Below are positions 36,120 through 44,605 of a stretch of 64,000 nt of DNA, in pieces. The translations under genes were made by a program, and so were the position numbers. The notes beneath the pieces were generated by a model. It was not told where the DNA came from. It saw only the letters and a program-made list of their open reading frames with translations, and made no database searches. Origin of the DNA: Bacteroidetes bacterium GWF2_41_31 (GTDB taxonomy: Bacteria; Bacteroidota; Bacteroidia; Bacteroidales; F082). The DNA is taken from the NCBI GenBank assembly GCA_001769215.1, contig MEOL01000033.1, positions 1-64,000 of the forward strand, written 5' to 3'. Position 1 is the first letter of the stretch. Each line of letters begins with the position of its first letter.

Positions 36120-36465
36120 GTTAAAAGTGTTAAATGAATTAGCTAAAAGCCATGTTTCTTGTGGTTTCTGAGTTTATCCCGACAAACCGTTGTAAAGTTA
36201 CATTAAAATTTTACTCACCTCCGTTGCAGGAATGAATTCTTGTTTAAAAAGTGGTCGGCAACCAACAGACGCCTCCTGCCGGTAGATCCACTCCAACCAG
36301 AGAAGCCAATTCGCATCGGGTGAATAGGTGGATGATGTAAAAACCTTGAAACGGTGAAAACATCAAATTGAAGGAAACGCTCTGCTATTGCCTTTTGAGT
36401 ATGCCATACCGTTTCGTTCTTGAGGCGGACAGCAATTTTTACGATATTTTATTTAGTTTTAATTT
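36120..36465. other. Intergenic region without recognisable features
   Basis: Lies between the glycosyltransferase start and the Fic stop. It must carry the glycosyltransferase promoter. I see no RNA, ORF or hairpin I can support. Confidence 0.4.
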
Positions 36466-37188
36466 TTATGATTTGGGTAAAAAGTAGTCTAATATTTTCT
36501 TGTATTTGTCTTGTGCTGAAAGGCAGGTATCTGTCAAATAACCTTTCACCTTCAGATATTCAGATAATCCCCTGTAATAGAAAAATTTGTGGTCATCTTC
36601 AATAATAAATGGAATAATGTCATTCGCTAAGCATTCTTTAAAGATTATTAGTCGACCAACACGACCATTTCCGTCCTGAAATGGATGTATATTTTCGAAC
36701 TCATAATGAAAATCAATGATGTCATTTATCGTAACTTTTTTCTTATTGAGGTATGCTTCTATCAAATTTTTCATATCAATTGGGACATTGGATGGCAGAG
36801 ATGTTTCTAAGCCTCCAACAATATTAGGCTTCAGCTTATAATCTCCAATCCTGAACCACGATTTTTTAGAATCTGATGTGTTGATTTTTAACAAATAATG
36901 AAATCTTTTGATATGTTCCTCTGATATGGGTTCATCTGCAATATCCAACATATAATCAAAACAAGAAAAATGGTTTACAGTTTCTACAATATCATCCACA
37001 TTTACTGTAGTTTCACCATTCTCTATAAAAATAGTATTTGTTTCATAAATATATCTTGTTTGCTCTTCGGATAACTTACTGCCTTCAATTCGATTTGTAT
37101 TATATGCAAGTTTTATTTGTGTTTGATGATATATTCCACCCTTTAAACCAATTGACTTTTCTTCTCGTAAGATCTTCAAAAGTTCCAT
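36466..37188 (-). CDS. Fic-domain protein (probable AMP transferase), with N-terminal inhibitory motif
   Basis: A 240-residue Fic protein. The active-site loop NIHPFQDGNGRVGR matches HPFx(D/E)GNGRxxR, so the transfer chemistry should be intact. Near the N-terminus NTNRIEGSKL fits the (S/T)xxxE(G/N) inhibitory helix of class II Fic proteins, which blocks ATP until released. Such proteins modify partner proteins with AMP or other groups. It stands alone, with no antitoxin-like gene next to it, in keeping with self-inhibition. The target is unknown. Confidence 0.93.
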   Translation of the reverse strand: MELLKILREEKSIGLKGGIYHQTQIKLAYNTNRIEGSKLSEEQTRYIYETNTIFIENGETTVNVDDIVETVNHFSCFDYMLDIADEPISEEHIKRFHYLLKINTSDSKKSWFRIGDYKLKPNIVGGLETSLPSNVPIDMKNLIEAYLNKKKVTINDIIDFHYEFENIHPFQDGNGRVGRLIIFKECLANDIIPFIIEDDHKFFYYRGLSEYLKVKGYLTDTCLSAQDKYKKILDYFLPKS

Positions 37189-37557
37189 ATTACTGTACTA
37201 TTATGTTTTATCAAAAGTACGATATTTCGTGGAGTGTCATCATTCCAAATTACAGGCAACATTCGCGTATCTCCACCTCTCCCACAAATTTCTCAAATAC
37301 ATCCAGGTGCCACCACACCCATCAACCAATTCAATTCCATCAATCCAAACAGACTTAACAGCTAGAAGTACGTAAAAAGTAAACGCTGAATAAGTATTTG
37401 TTACTGGGCAGGGTTTTAAAGGAGTAAAGGTAGAAATATTATTTGTTGAAAGATAAAGTAAAGTGGAAATTAACAGAATGACGGGAACAATAATGAATCG
37501 CTAGCATGCGTTAACGTTCATGTGTACTACTAAATTCAGAAATCAAAAAAACAGAAT
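37189..37557. other. Divergent intergenic region, Fic / NIPSNAP-like
   Basis: Holds the promoters of two divergent genes. The ORFs proposed here overlap the Fic gene or lack codon structure. Nothing else is recognisable. Confidence 0.4.
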
Positions 37558-37884
37558 ATGATAACGGAAATCAGAATTTACAAACTAAAAGAAAACACGG
37601 CAACTGAATTTATTACGGTATTTACGGAGCAATCATTACCCATGATGAAACGTTGGAGAGTGAATGTTGTTGATTACGGTTTCTCATTAATCGATAAAGA
37701 AAGTTTTTACCTGATCCGCAGTTACGACAGTATAGAACAACGAAAAGAAAGCCAGGAAGCATTTTACGGCAGTGACGAATGGATAAATGGACCGGAAAAA
37801 GCAATTATGGGTTGTATTGACACCTATAACACATCGGTAGTTGACAGCGAAAAATTGATCATAACCAAAACCGTTTCAAAATAG
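37558..37884 (+). CDS. NIPSNAP-like small protein
   Basis: A 108-residue protein with the alpha/beta ferredoxin-like pattern of NIPSNAP/Dabb domains: ITEIRIYKLKENTATEFITVFTEQSLPMMKRWRVNVVDYG, then FYLIRSYDSIEQRKESQEAFYGSDEWINGP. Members are small cytoplasmic dimers of poorly known role. It stands alone, followed by an inverted repeat that may end transcription. Confidence 0.75.
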   Translation: MITEIRIYKLKENTATEFITVFTEQSLPMMKRWRVNVVDYGFSLIDKESFYLIRSYDSIEQRKESQEAFYGSDEWINGPEKAIMGCIDTYNTSVVDSEKLIITKTVSK

Positions 37885-38337
37885 CAGGAAACAAAGAACC
37901 GTTAATTAACAGGACTCAGAGCAATGCATTTCGCCCGATGATGAGTCCTTGTTAATCCTGCGCTACCGGTTTGCATCGGATTGACTACTATGAACTTAGC
38001 GAAGAATTAATTTGCCGTGAAGAAAGGTAACTTCCTCTCTTTTATATTACTCCAATCCCCTGTTCTGGTTGATGACAATAGGGTAGGAGGTTCGATAAAT
38101 TTAGGTTAGAAACCAGAAGGCGACTTGTCCGATGGATATATGATTGAAAACGATAACCCCCGTATGCCACTTCCCGGAAAGATGGCAGTGAACGGATGAT
38201 AAGAAATGTAACCTGATCTTTTAGAATAATTCATTAAAAGCGCTAAGTTTGTGTTGATATTTGGTAGTTATACTACCGCTCAAAAAGATTAGATCAAATA
38301 AACCATTACATGATTTTTTCAACATAATAATTTACAC
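37885..38337. other. Intergenic region with a long inverted repeat
   Basis: TTAACAGGACTCA (37906-37918) and TGAGTCCTTGTTAA (37942-37955) pair with a one-base bulge around a 23-base loop, just after the NIPSNAP-like stop. It could be a terminator lacking a U-tract or the end of a mobile cassette. The remaining ~380 bases show nothing I can name. Confidence 0.5.
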
Positions 38338-38910
38338 ATGGATACAAAAACAGATAAATACGAACTGTTACCAAAACAACGTGAAGATCTACTCCACGTA
38401 TTAAAAGTTCGTTTTGAGAAAAATATGAACCGACACAAAAGTATTGACTGGAATAAGGTTGACGCCAAACTAAAAGCGAATCATCAAAAATTATGGTCGC
38501 TATATCAAATGGGAGAAACGGGTGGAGAACCTGATGTGGTAGGTTACGATAAAATAACTGACGAATTCATTTTCTACGATTGTTCTGATGAAAGTCCCAA
38601 AGGCCGCCGCAGTGTTTGTTATGACCAGGAAGCACTTGACTCAAGAAAAGAACATAAACCCAAAAACAGTACCGTAAATATGGCACAGGAAATGGGCATT
38701 GACTTATTAACCGAAGAGCAGTATCGTGAATTACAACAGCTTGGGAAGTTTGATCCTAAATCGTCCAGTTGGGTGAAAACTCCTGATGAAATAAGAAAAC
38801 TTGGCGGTGCCATCTTTGCTGATTTCCGCTACAACCAGGTTTTCGTGTATCACAATGGTGCAGATTCGTACTATGCTGCCAGGGGATTCCGTGGCTCACT
38901 AAAGGTTTAA
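38338..38910 (+). CDS. DUF4256 family protein
   Basis: A 190-residue protein I match to DUF4256 by its typical pattern: LLHVLKVRFEKNMNRH, GETGGEPDVVGYD, FYDCSDESPKGRRSVCYDQEALDSRKEHKP and DFRYNQVFVYHNGADSYYAARGFRGSLKV. Function is not known. It is soluble and starts a run of three closely spaced plus-strand genes ending at 40514. Confidence 0.85.
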   Translation: MDTKTDKYELLPKQREDLLHVLKVRFEKNMNRHKSIDWNKVDAKLKANHQKLWSLYQMGETGGEPDVVGYDKITDEFIFYDCSDESPKGRRSVCYDQEALDSRKEHKPKNSTVNMAQEMGIDLLTEEQYRELQQLGKFDPKSSSWVKTPDEIRKLGGAIFADFRYNQVFVYHNGADSYYAARGFRGSLKV

Positions 38911-38929
38911 TAACAACATTTTCTAAGGT

Positions 38930-39745
38930 ATGAACAAGGATATTCAGGATTATAACCATTCACAAATAAATTCTGACAAAGATATTTGTAATTTGCTTGC
39001 AACGACAATTTGCAAGGGTTTACCACAGGCTGAAAATAAAATCTGGCACGCTCATCCTGTTTGGTTTATCGATGGCAATCCCATTGTTGGATATAGTAAA
39101 TTGAAAAACTGCATACGACTTCTGTTTTGGAGCGGACAATCATTTGATGAAAAAGCATTACTAAATGAAGGCAGTTTTAAAGCAGATGAAATGCGTTACA
39201 CTTCAGTCGATCAGGTTGATACAAATGATTTAAATCGTTGGCTCGGTAAAGCTGAAACAATACAATGGGACTATAAGAACTTAATTAAGCGAAAAGGGAG
39301 GTTAGAATCATTAAAAGGAATAGTGACAAATACCACATCCAACCAGGTCTCACCCTATGGTTCAAAAAAGTTTAAGAATATTGACGAATATCACGAAACA
39401 TTTCCGGAAGATATGCAATTGATGCTGCAACAACTTCGTCAGACGATTAAGCAAGCAGCTCCTCAGGCGAGGGAAGTAATCAGCTACAATATGCCTGCTT
39501 TTAAGTTGAATAAAGTATTGGTATATTATGCAGTACATAAGGAACATATCGGCTTTTATCCAACACCTTCACCCATCGCATTTTTCAAAGATGAATTAGT
39601 AAAATATACTACTTCAAAAGGCGCTATTCAATTTCCCATTCACAAACCCTTACCATCAACTTTGATAACGAAGATTGTAAAGTTTCGTGTGACAGAAGAC
39701 ATGGAAAAATCACAGAAAAAAACACACAATGAAATAAAAGTATGA
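38930..39745 (+). CDS. Tandem DUF1801 (YdhG-like) protein
   Basis: A 271-residue protein with a clear DUF1801 domain in the C-terminal half (IDEYHETFPEDMQLMLQQLRQTIKQAAPQAREVISYNMPAFKLNKVLVYYAVHKEHIGFYP). The N-terminal half repeats the fold loosely (LPQAENKIWHAHPVWFIDGNPIVGYSKLKNCIRLLFWSG), so it is a two-domain version. Family function is unknown. It lies 19 bp after DUF4256, and the methyltransferase ATG follows its stop by one base, suggesting one transcript. Confidence 0.85.
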   Translation: MNKDIQDYNHSQINSDKDICNLLATTICKGLPQAENKIWHAHPVWFIDGNPIVGYSKLKNCIRLLFWSGQSFDEKALLNEGSFKADEMRYTSVDQVDTNDLNRWLGKAETIQWDYKNLIKRKGRLESLKGIVTNTTSNQVSPYGSKKFKNIDEYHETFPEDMQLMLQQLRQTIKQAAPQAREVISYNMPAFKLNKVLVYYAVHKEHIGFYPTPSPIAFFKDELVKYTTSKGAIQFPIHKPLPSTLITKIVKFRVTEDMEKSQKKTHNEIKV

Positions 39746-39746
39746 T

Positions 39747-40514
39747 ATGAGCAAAAAACAATGGTATGTATCTTTGTTCGAAAACTACGGACAAAAATAT
39801 GATAATGAGAATTTTACGCAAGGAACTATTGGCGAATGTGATTTTATTGAGGATGAATTAAGCCACAATAAATCGTTAAAGATTTTAGATGTGGGTTGCG
39901 GTACAGGGAGACACACCATTGAACTGACAAAACGCGGATATGCCGTAACAGGAATTGATTTTTCTGAATCACAACTTAATCGGGCCATTGAAAAAGCGGA
40001 AAACCAACACCTGAAAATTGATTTTCAACAACAAGATGCCAGAAAATTGACTTTTAATCATGAGTTTGATGTGGCGATCATGTTGTGTGAGGGTGGATTT
40101 CCATTAATGGAGACTGATGAGATGAATTACGAGATACTTACAAGTGTAACCAGGTCGATAAAAGGACAAGGCAAATTCATTTTCACCACTTTAAACGGAC
40201 TGTTTCCCTTATTTCATTCTGTAGAAGAATTCTGTTCATCGACCTCCAAAGAGGGTAATGCGACCTATCGCGTCAATACCTTTGACTTAATGACATTTCG
40301 TGACCACAATATAACAGAGTTTGAAGATGATTTTGGGAAAAAGAAAACCCTTGAGTGTAACGAAAGATATTATGTTCCATGCGAGATAACATGGTTGCTT
40401 AAATCGCTTGGATACAAAAAAATTGATATTTTCGGCGCAAGACTTGGACATTTTTCAAGAAACGATGCGTTAACAACAAAGGATTTTGAGATGCTCGTCA
40501 TTGCCGAAAAATGA
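39747..40514 (+). CDS. Class I SAM-dependent methyltransferase
   Basis: A 255-residue Rossmann methyltransferase. Motif I is ILDVGCGTGRHTIEL, the acidic motif II is VTGIDFSESQL and motif III lies in FQQQDARKL. The substrate is unknown; the C-terminal substrate part (ERYYVPCEITWLLKSLGYKKIDIFGA) resembles small-molecule methyltransferases. It follows the DUF1801 gene almost without gap. Confidence 0.92.
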   Translation: MSKKQWYVSLFENYGQKYDNENFTQGTIGECDFIEDELSHNKSLKILDVGCGTGRHTIELTKRGYAVTGIDFSESQLNRAIEKAENQHLKIDFQQQDARKLTFNHEFDVAIMLCEGGFPLMETDEMNYEILTSVTRSIKGQGKFIFTTLNGLFPLFHSVEEFCSSTSKEGNATYRVNTFDLMTFRDHNITEFEDDFGKKKTLECNERYYVPCEITWLLKSLGYKKIDIFGARLGHFSRNDALTTKDFEMLVIAEK

Positions 40515-40568
40515 AGATGTTGTTTTATTGAGAATTCAAGATATCAGAAAAACCTAAAAACTATCAAA

Positions 40569-41408
40569 ATGAAAAAAGACGATGACGATGATTACAATAA
40601 GAAAATTGAGAACGGATTAAAAAAGAAGGAGCTTGAAGAAAAATACGGAGCTCATTTTTCGGAGTTCAATGAATCTCCGCCGGAAATTGAAGGTCAGTGG
40701 CTTAATTCAATTGACGAGTTTGAAAAACAACATAGTAATGCAAAAACTACATCTGTCTGGGAATATATGGATAAACCGCATTACCAAAGAACAGATGAAC
40801 TAAAACCACATGAAATCTCACACGAGTTAAAGCGCTTATTTGAGCTGATGCGTAAAAATAATATAGTTTTAGATACCCTTTGCAAAGTTGAAGATTCTGA
40901 ATTATACCGCTTTATAACCGAAGAACTATTTCAACAAGAAATGGATGATATTCGGATACCAGGAATGATGAGCTGTTTTACCTATGAAGAATTTCATCCC
41001 AATGCAAAGCTGGATATCGAACAGGCTATTGACTATTTTTTTAGAATGACAATGGGAAAGATGGAAAATATTGGTGGAAAAGGCTACGATATGCTGTATG
41101 TAGATACCGACCATTACAAGGATTCAGTTGGCAACAAAATTGATAAACAAAAAGTTGTCGATTGTATCAACAATTTTTTCGATGCATTCGATTTGTTTGA
41201 AATTGTAACATACGACGAAAAAACATTTGAAATTAATCAGGAAGAAACCGATGCCAAAGTAACTTTTACAATTCATTTTAAGGGTTTATTCGAAAACAGC
41301 AGTGAAACCTATAATTATAGTGGTGATGGATGTTTTAAGCTAAATCCGAGTGAATATGGAGGATGGGAAATGTATCATATTGATTTGCCAGGGTTAATCA
41401 TTTCTTAG
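40569..41408 (+). CDS. Hypothetical protein, acidic N-terminus
   Basis: A 279-residue soluble protein, family not recognised. It starts MKKDDDDDYNKK, has a helical, charged first half, and an alpha/beta second half (KVTFTIHFKGLFENSSETYNYSGDGCFKLNPSEYGGWEMYHIDLPG) that resembles an NTF2-like or immunity-type beta sheet only loosely. It is 54 bp after the methyltransferase on the same strand. No signal peptide or membrane segment. Confidence 0.75.
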   Translation: MKKDDDDDYNKKIENGLKKKELEEKYGAHFSEFNESPPEIEGQWLNSIDEFEKQHSNAKTTSVWEYMDKPHYQRTDELKPHEISHELKRLFELMRKNNIVLDTLCKVEDSELYRFITEELFQQEMDDIRIPGMMSCFTYEEFHPNAKLDIEQAIDYFFRMTMGKMENIGGKGYDMLYVDTDHYKDSVGNKIDKQKVVDCINNFFDAFDLFEIVTYDEKTFEINQEETDAKVTFTIHFKGLFENSSETYNYSGDGCFKLNPSEYGGWEMYHIDLPGLIIS

Positions 41409-41892
41409 TTTTATTGCAGGGTAGAAAACTAGCTAAATCATAGTAGAGGTTAAAATTAAAGGATCTGATAATGAATTGCCCAGGTTTGTCCAAAATGAAG
41501 GTGATTGATAATTAAATACTGATAATTGCATTATTGTTCTTCCCTCGTACTCGTTTGAGTAAAGTGGTAACGGTGATGCTTACTCACACCCTATTCTCCA
41601 ATAGGTATTTAATGTTACACTTACTTTAAATACAACAATTTGTAAGTCAATAATACCATTGCTGGTTCAATTCTGCCAACCGGGCTATGTTTTGGTTGAA
41701 GTTTATGTAAATGGTAGTTGTTGCAAGTTTGGGCTATTGGTAAAAGCATGCGTTGGAAAAAAACGCGCTGCAGAGCCAGGGGATGTACACAATAGGGCTT
41801 GTCTGTATAGTCGTTACGACAAAAAGGCAAGCCCTAAACTTTTTGGCTTCGGTTCATGTTACTATACCTGCCGTTTTCCCGGAAGAAAATAA
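41409..41892. other. Convergent intergenic region, no supported gene
   Basis: Between the end of the unknown plus-strand gene and the end of the lipoprotein gene. Two short overlapping ORFs (41621-41830 minus and 41659-41892 plus) have no family features, so I do not call them. The GC-richer block at 41670-41840 may be a decayed gene or a dispersed repeat. Confidence 0.4.
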
Positions 41893-42795
41893 TTATTGAA
41901 ATATTTTTTCTTTTTTTGAGTAGATGATCTTTCCATCTTCATCAAATTTAAGGGTGAAATTTTTCCCAATAAATACACCATCTATGATTTGATCTTTGGC
42001 CGAAGTGCATTTTTTCAATTTGCCATCCTCGAACAGATAGATACCACCCCTGACAGAAGAGGGTTTGCAGGTTACTCCCTGGATATCAATATCATTCACT
42101 GGTTGAAAATATTTCAGCCTGCCACTGGGATAAAGACTGATTCCACCGCCCCCCATCCAGAACCCGGTATAGTCAGTTCCTGAACAGATCACCCCCTGAA
42201 TTTCCGGATTGTATAAACAGAAACACCAGATGGTCCCATCGTTATTGTACCTGATCAGGGTGCTTTTTTGCATCAAATTCCCGGCTACCGTATCTTCTTC
42301 TGCCAGAATACAGACCAGCAATTTCCATTGGGTGGTAAAATAGACTTCCTGTTCGCCATTGCATAATAACCCGTCGATTGGCTGATTTGACATGAATTTG
42401 CAAGTGTTTACCAGCCTGTTTCGTGCATCTCTCACTGCCAGGTACATGCTCATAGAACCAATATCCTCTTGTACGTCAATGTTTAAACCGACGCAAGTTC
42501 CTTTTGGAAAAGTGTGACTTCCAAACTCATGGTCTTTCCCAAGGGTGAATTCTTTTAACTTCCAATCTTTTGAAAAAGTGACTTTGCCTTCACAGGGAAG
42601 GCTGTCAATCATGGTTTCATTTTTTAGAACCCCTTCTGTTTGAATGGTGTCGCGGGTTTTTTTATCAAGTGTAAAGGTGATTTCGGAAAACTCAATTTGA
42701 TGGATGGTCATGTTCGAATAAGTGTGTTGCTCCCCTTTCCCGCTGCAAGCGGATGAAATCAGGAAGATAACCCAAAGAATGACGGTGCTTTTCAT
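41893..42795 (-). CDS. Lipoprotein with MORN-like repeats
   Basis: About 300 residues from ATG 42795 (the track starts at TTG 42828). The signal peptide VILWVIFLISSAC ends in a lipobox Cys. The mature part repeats a pattern of GVxCSG or GLLCNG followed by a YPSGRLKYF-type strand about every 45 residues, resembling MORN or toxin-WG-like sheets. It is the last gene of the blaI/blaR1-headed operon, 15 bp after the membrane protein. Role unknown; envelope location is expected. Confidence 0.75.
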   Translation of the reverse strand: MKSTVILWVIFLISSACSGKGEQHTYSNMTIHQIEFSEITFTLDKKTRDTIQTEGVLKNETMIDSLPCEGKVTFSKDWKLKEFTLGKDHEFGSHTFPKGTCVGLNIDVQEDIGSMSMYLAVRDARNRLVNTCKFMSNQPIDGLLCNGEQEVYFTTQWKLLVCILAEEDTVAGNLMQKSTLIRYNNDGTIWCFCLYNPEIQGVICSGTDYTGFWMGGGGISLYPSGRLKYFQPVNDIDIQGVTCKPSSVRGGIYLFEDGKLKKCTSAKDQIIDGVFIGKNFTLKFDEDGKIIYSKKEKIFQ

Positions 42796-42843
42796 CGGTT
42801 TAATATTTTTTTTAAAGGACTGTAACAACCACTAAACCAGCAA

Positions 42844-43233
42844 TCATTCCGCATGATTGTTGGCATTTCTGTCGAGGTACCAACTTACAATAAAGAAAGA
42901 CCCAAACAGGATGATGCCCAAGCACAGGAAAAAGGTAAACCAGAAGAAATTGGGGCCTGTGAAATTAAAAAAGTACAATGCAACCAGACCTACAAGTGTA
43001 ATTAAAATACCTCCAATGAGTTCCCATTTCCAGGCAACGAACAAAAGTATCAATAAAACGAGCCAGGGCAAAGCATTGGGACTGTTATATAGTATTCCTT
43101 TCAGTCCGCCACCATAATCACCCGAACCCGACAAGAGCGCGAAAATAAACACCAATCCCAAAGCAACCAAAAGCACGTATCTGGCGGTAACGCGCATATA
43201 TTTAGCCAATAACCTGTAACTTTCTTTACTCAT
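42844..43233 (-). CDS. Four-helix membrane protein (DUF7670-like)
   Basis: A 129-residue protein with four hydrophobic segments (YVLLVALGLVFIFALLSG, LPWLVLLILLFVAWKW, IGGILITLVGLVALYFFNF, FFLCLGIILFGSFFIVSWYL). It resembles a small Bacteroidota family of uncertain role, possibly DUF7670; that match is from memory. It lies 11 bp after the FISUMP gene in the same operon. Confidence 0.75.
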   Translation of the reverse strand: MSKESYRLLAKYMRVTARYVLLVALGLVFIFALLSGSGDYGGGLKGILYNSPNALPWLVLLILLFVAWKWELIGGILITLVGLVALYFFNFTGPNFFWFTFFLCLGIILFGSFFIVSWYLDRNANNHAE

Positions 43234-43244
43234 TTTTTTAATTT

Positions 43245-44582
43245 TTAGTTAACATTTTTTATGCAACGAATGGGGCGTGCATGTTCTTTTAAATCAACAT
43301 TGCGTGAAATTTGTGTCCACATCCAGGATAAATTCCGATGAACTGGTTTAAGGAGACTCCCTGTTACTATGGATGCGGAAGTATAGTAAGTGGAAAGCAA
43401 AGCTCCCCCGGCCCAGCCAATACCCATGTAATAATATCCGCCCGAAATGGAAGTAAAGCCAAAAGCATCGGTTCCATTTCCTCCGCTGTACCATCCGCTG
43501 GTCGATTTTAAGTTGGTCCCGGCATTGTAGCCCCTGGTATCCATTTTGTCCCAAATAGCATCCCCGATCCCGTAATGGCTGTCCACAGCTCCTTCCAGCA
43601 CTTTCCAGTCCTCATCTGATGCCACATGCCAACCTTCCGGGCAAATACCTTGTGTACCTTCTTCATGCGAATATTGCATCAATTCATCCCACTGATAGAC
43701 ACCACCATAACGAATACATTCATCCGGATTATTTTCCATGCAGTACTTCTCAATGATGTTGTTGTCCAGTTGTGCCTGAGGGGCGGAAATCATGGTGCCC
43801 ACATTTAAATTCTCCTTCATCCAGCATTGACTTAAAATTTGAATGGTATGATAGAGTTGACCTTCATAATCTACTGTCTGAACCCCGATGCATGGAATAT
43901 TCGTCGCATACTGAAAAGTGTAAGTGGTTGTCGCCTCCGGTGAATCCAACATGCCTGATTCACCTGGTTCGGCATAACCCACCATGAGGAGGTGATCTCC
44001 CGGCTCAAAAGTAAAATCACCCAACGACATCGCTTTGAAATCATAATCCGTAAACTGATTTCTAAGGTAATTGATTTCGCAATCCCGTTTTTCATCAGAA
44101 ATACTCAAAACCTTGATGGTCTTATTAATTCCGTGAGCTGCAACAGTTACAAAATAAACATTTTCACCTCCGGGAACAAATGAAAAATGATGCGTCCCGT
44201 TTCTTACCCAACTTTGAAAATGAGCAACCTGTTTTCCTAATTGGTTACAAACGTTAATATCCAGTGAACCCGATTTACCCAGGAAAACATCAAATGCGGT
44301 ATGGTCAAGGGCAGGGTTGGGGTAATTATTAGAAATGCTGAGCAAATCAACCTGATTGGCAGGTGCTTCATTAAGCCCCACATACAATAGTATGAATGAA
44401 GTATCAGGGGCATACAGCATGGTGTCCCCTCCGTGGGTCAGGTTTTTGAGATAGATGCTATCGAGCAGGACATGATCACCATTGTTGTCGCCGGTAAATA
44501 ACAGCTCAATAGGCTGACCCTGTATAAATAAGGGGCAAATGGCGAAGAGGAAGATGGCGGTAAGAGAACTACATTTTTTCAT
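43245..44582 (-). CDS. Secreted FISUMP-domain protein
   Basis: A 445-residue protein with a signal peptide (SLTAIFLFAICPLFIQG). The middle contains NNYPNPALDHTAF and LDINVCNQLGKQV, typical of type IX secretion sorting-like beta domains but placed internally. Residues ~250-445 are a FISUMP domain: SQCWMKENLNVGTMI, YGGVYQWDELMQY, GICPEGWHVASDEDW, TSGWYSGGNGTDAFGFTSISGGYYY and ARPIRCIKN. FISUMP proteins are abundant secreted proteins of unknown role. It follows the protease gene by 23 bp, within the BlaI-controlled operon. Confidence 0.88.
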   Translation of the reverse strand: MKKCSSLTAIFLFAICPLFIQGQPIELLFTGDNNGDHVLLDSIYLKNLTHGGDTMLYAPDTSFILLYVGLNEAPANQVDLLSISNNYPNPALDHTAFDVFLGKSGSLDINVCNQLGKQVAHFQSWVRNGTHHFSFVPGGENVYFVTVAAHGINKTIKVLSISDEKRDCEINYLRNQFTDYDFKAMSLGDFTFEPGDHLLMVGYAEPGESGMLDSPEATTTYTFQYATNIPCIGVQTVDYEGQLYHTIQILSQCWMKENLNVGTMISAPQAQLDNNIIEKYCMENNPDECIRYGGVYQWDELMQYSHEEGTQGICPEGWHVASDEDWKVLEGAVDSHYGIGDAIWDKMDTRGYNAGTNLKSTSGWYSGGNGTDAFGFTSISGGYYYMGIGWAGGALLSTYYTSASIVTGSLLKPVHRNLSWMWTQISRNVDLKEHARPIRCIKNVN

Positions 44583-44605
44583 GGCAGTAAAGTTTAGTTT
44601 CTATA

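Noticed and set aside
37906-37955. Long inverted repeat considered as an integron attC site
   Set aside because: It lacks the RYYYAAC/GTTRRRY core pair, no integron integrase is near and the flanking genes are not cassette-like.
41621-41892. Two overlapping short ORFs in the 41409-41892 gap
   Set aside because: No family pattern, signal peptide or start context; they overlap on opposite strands.
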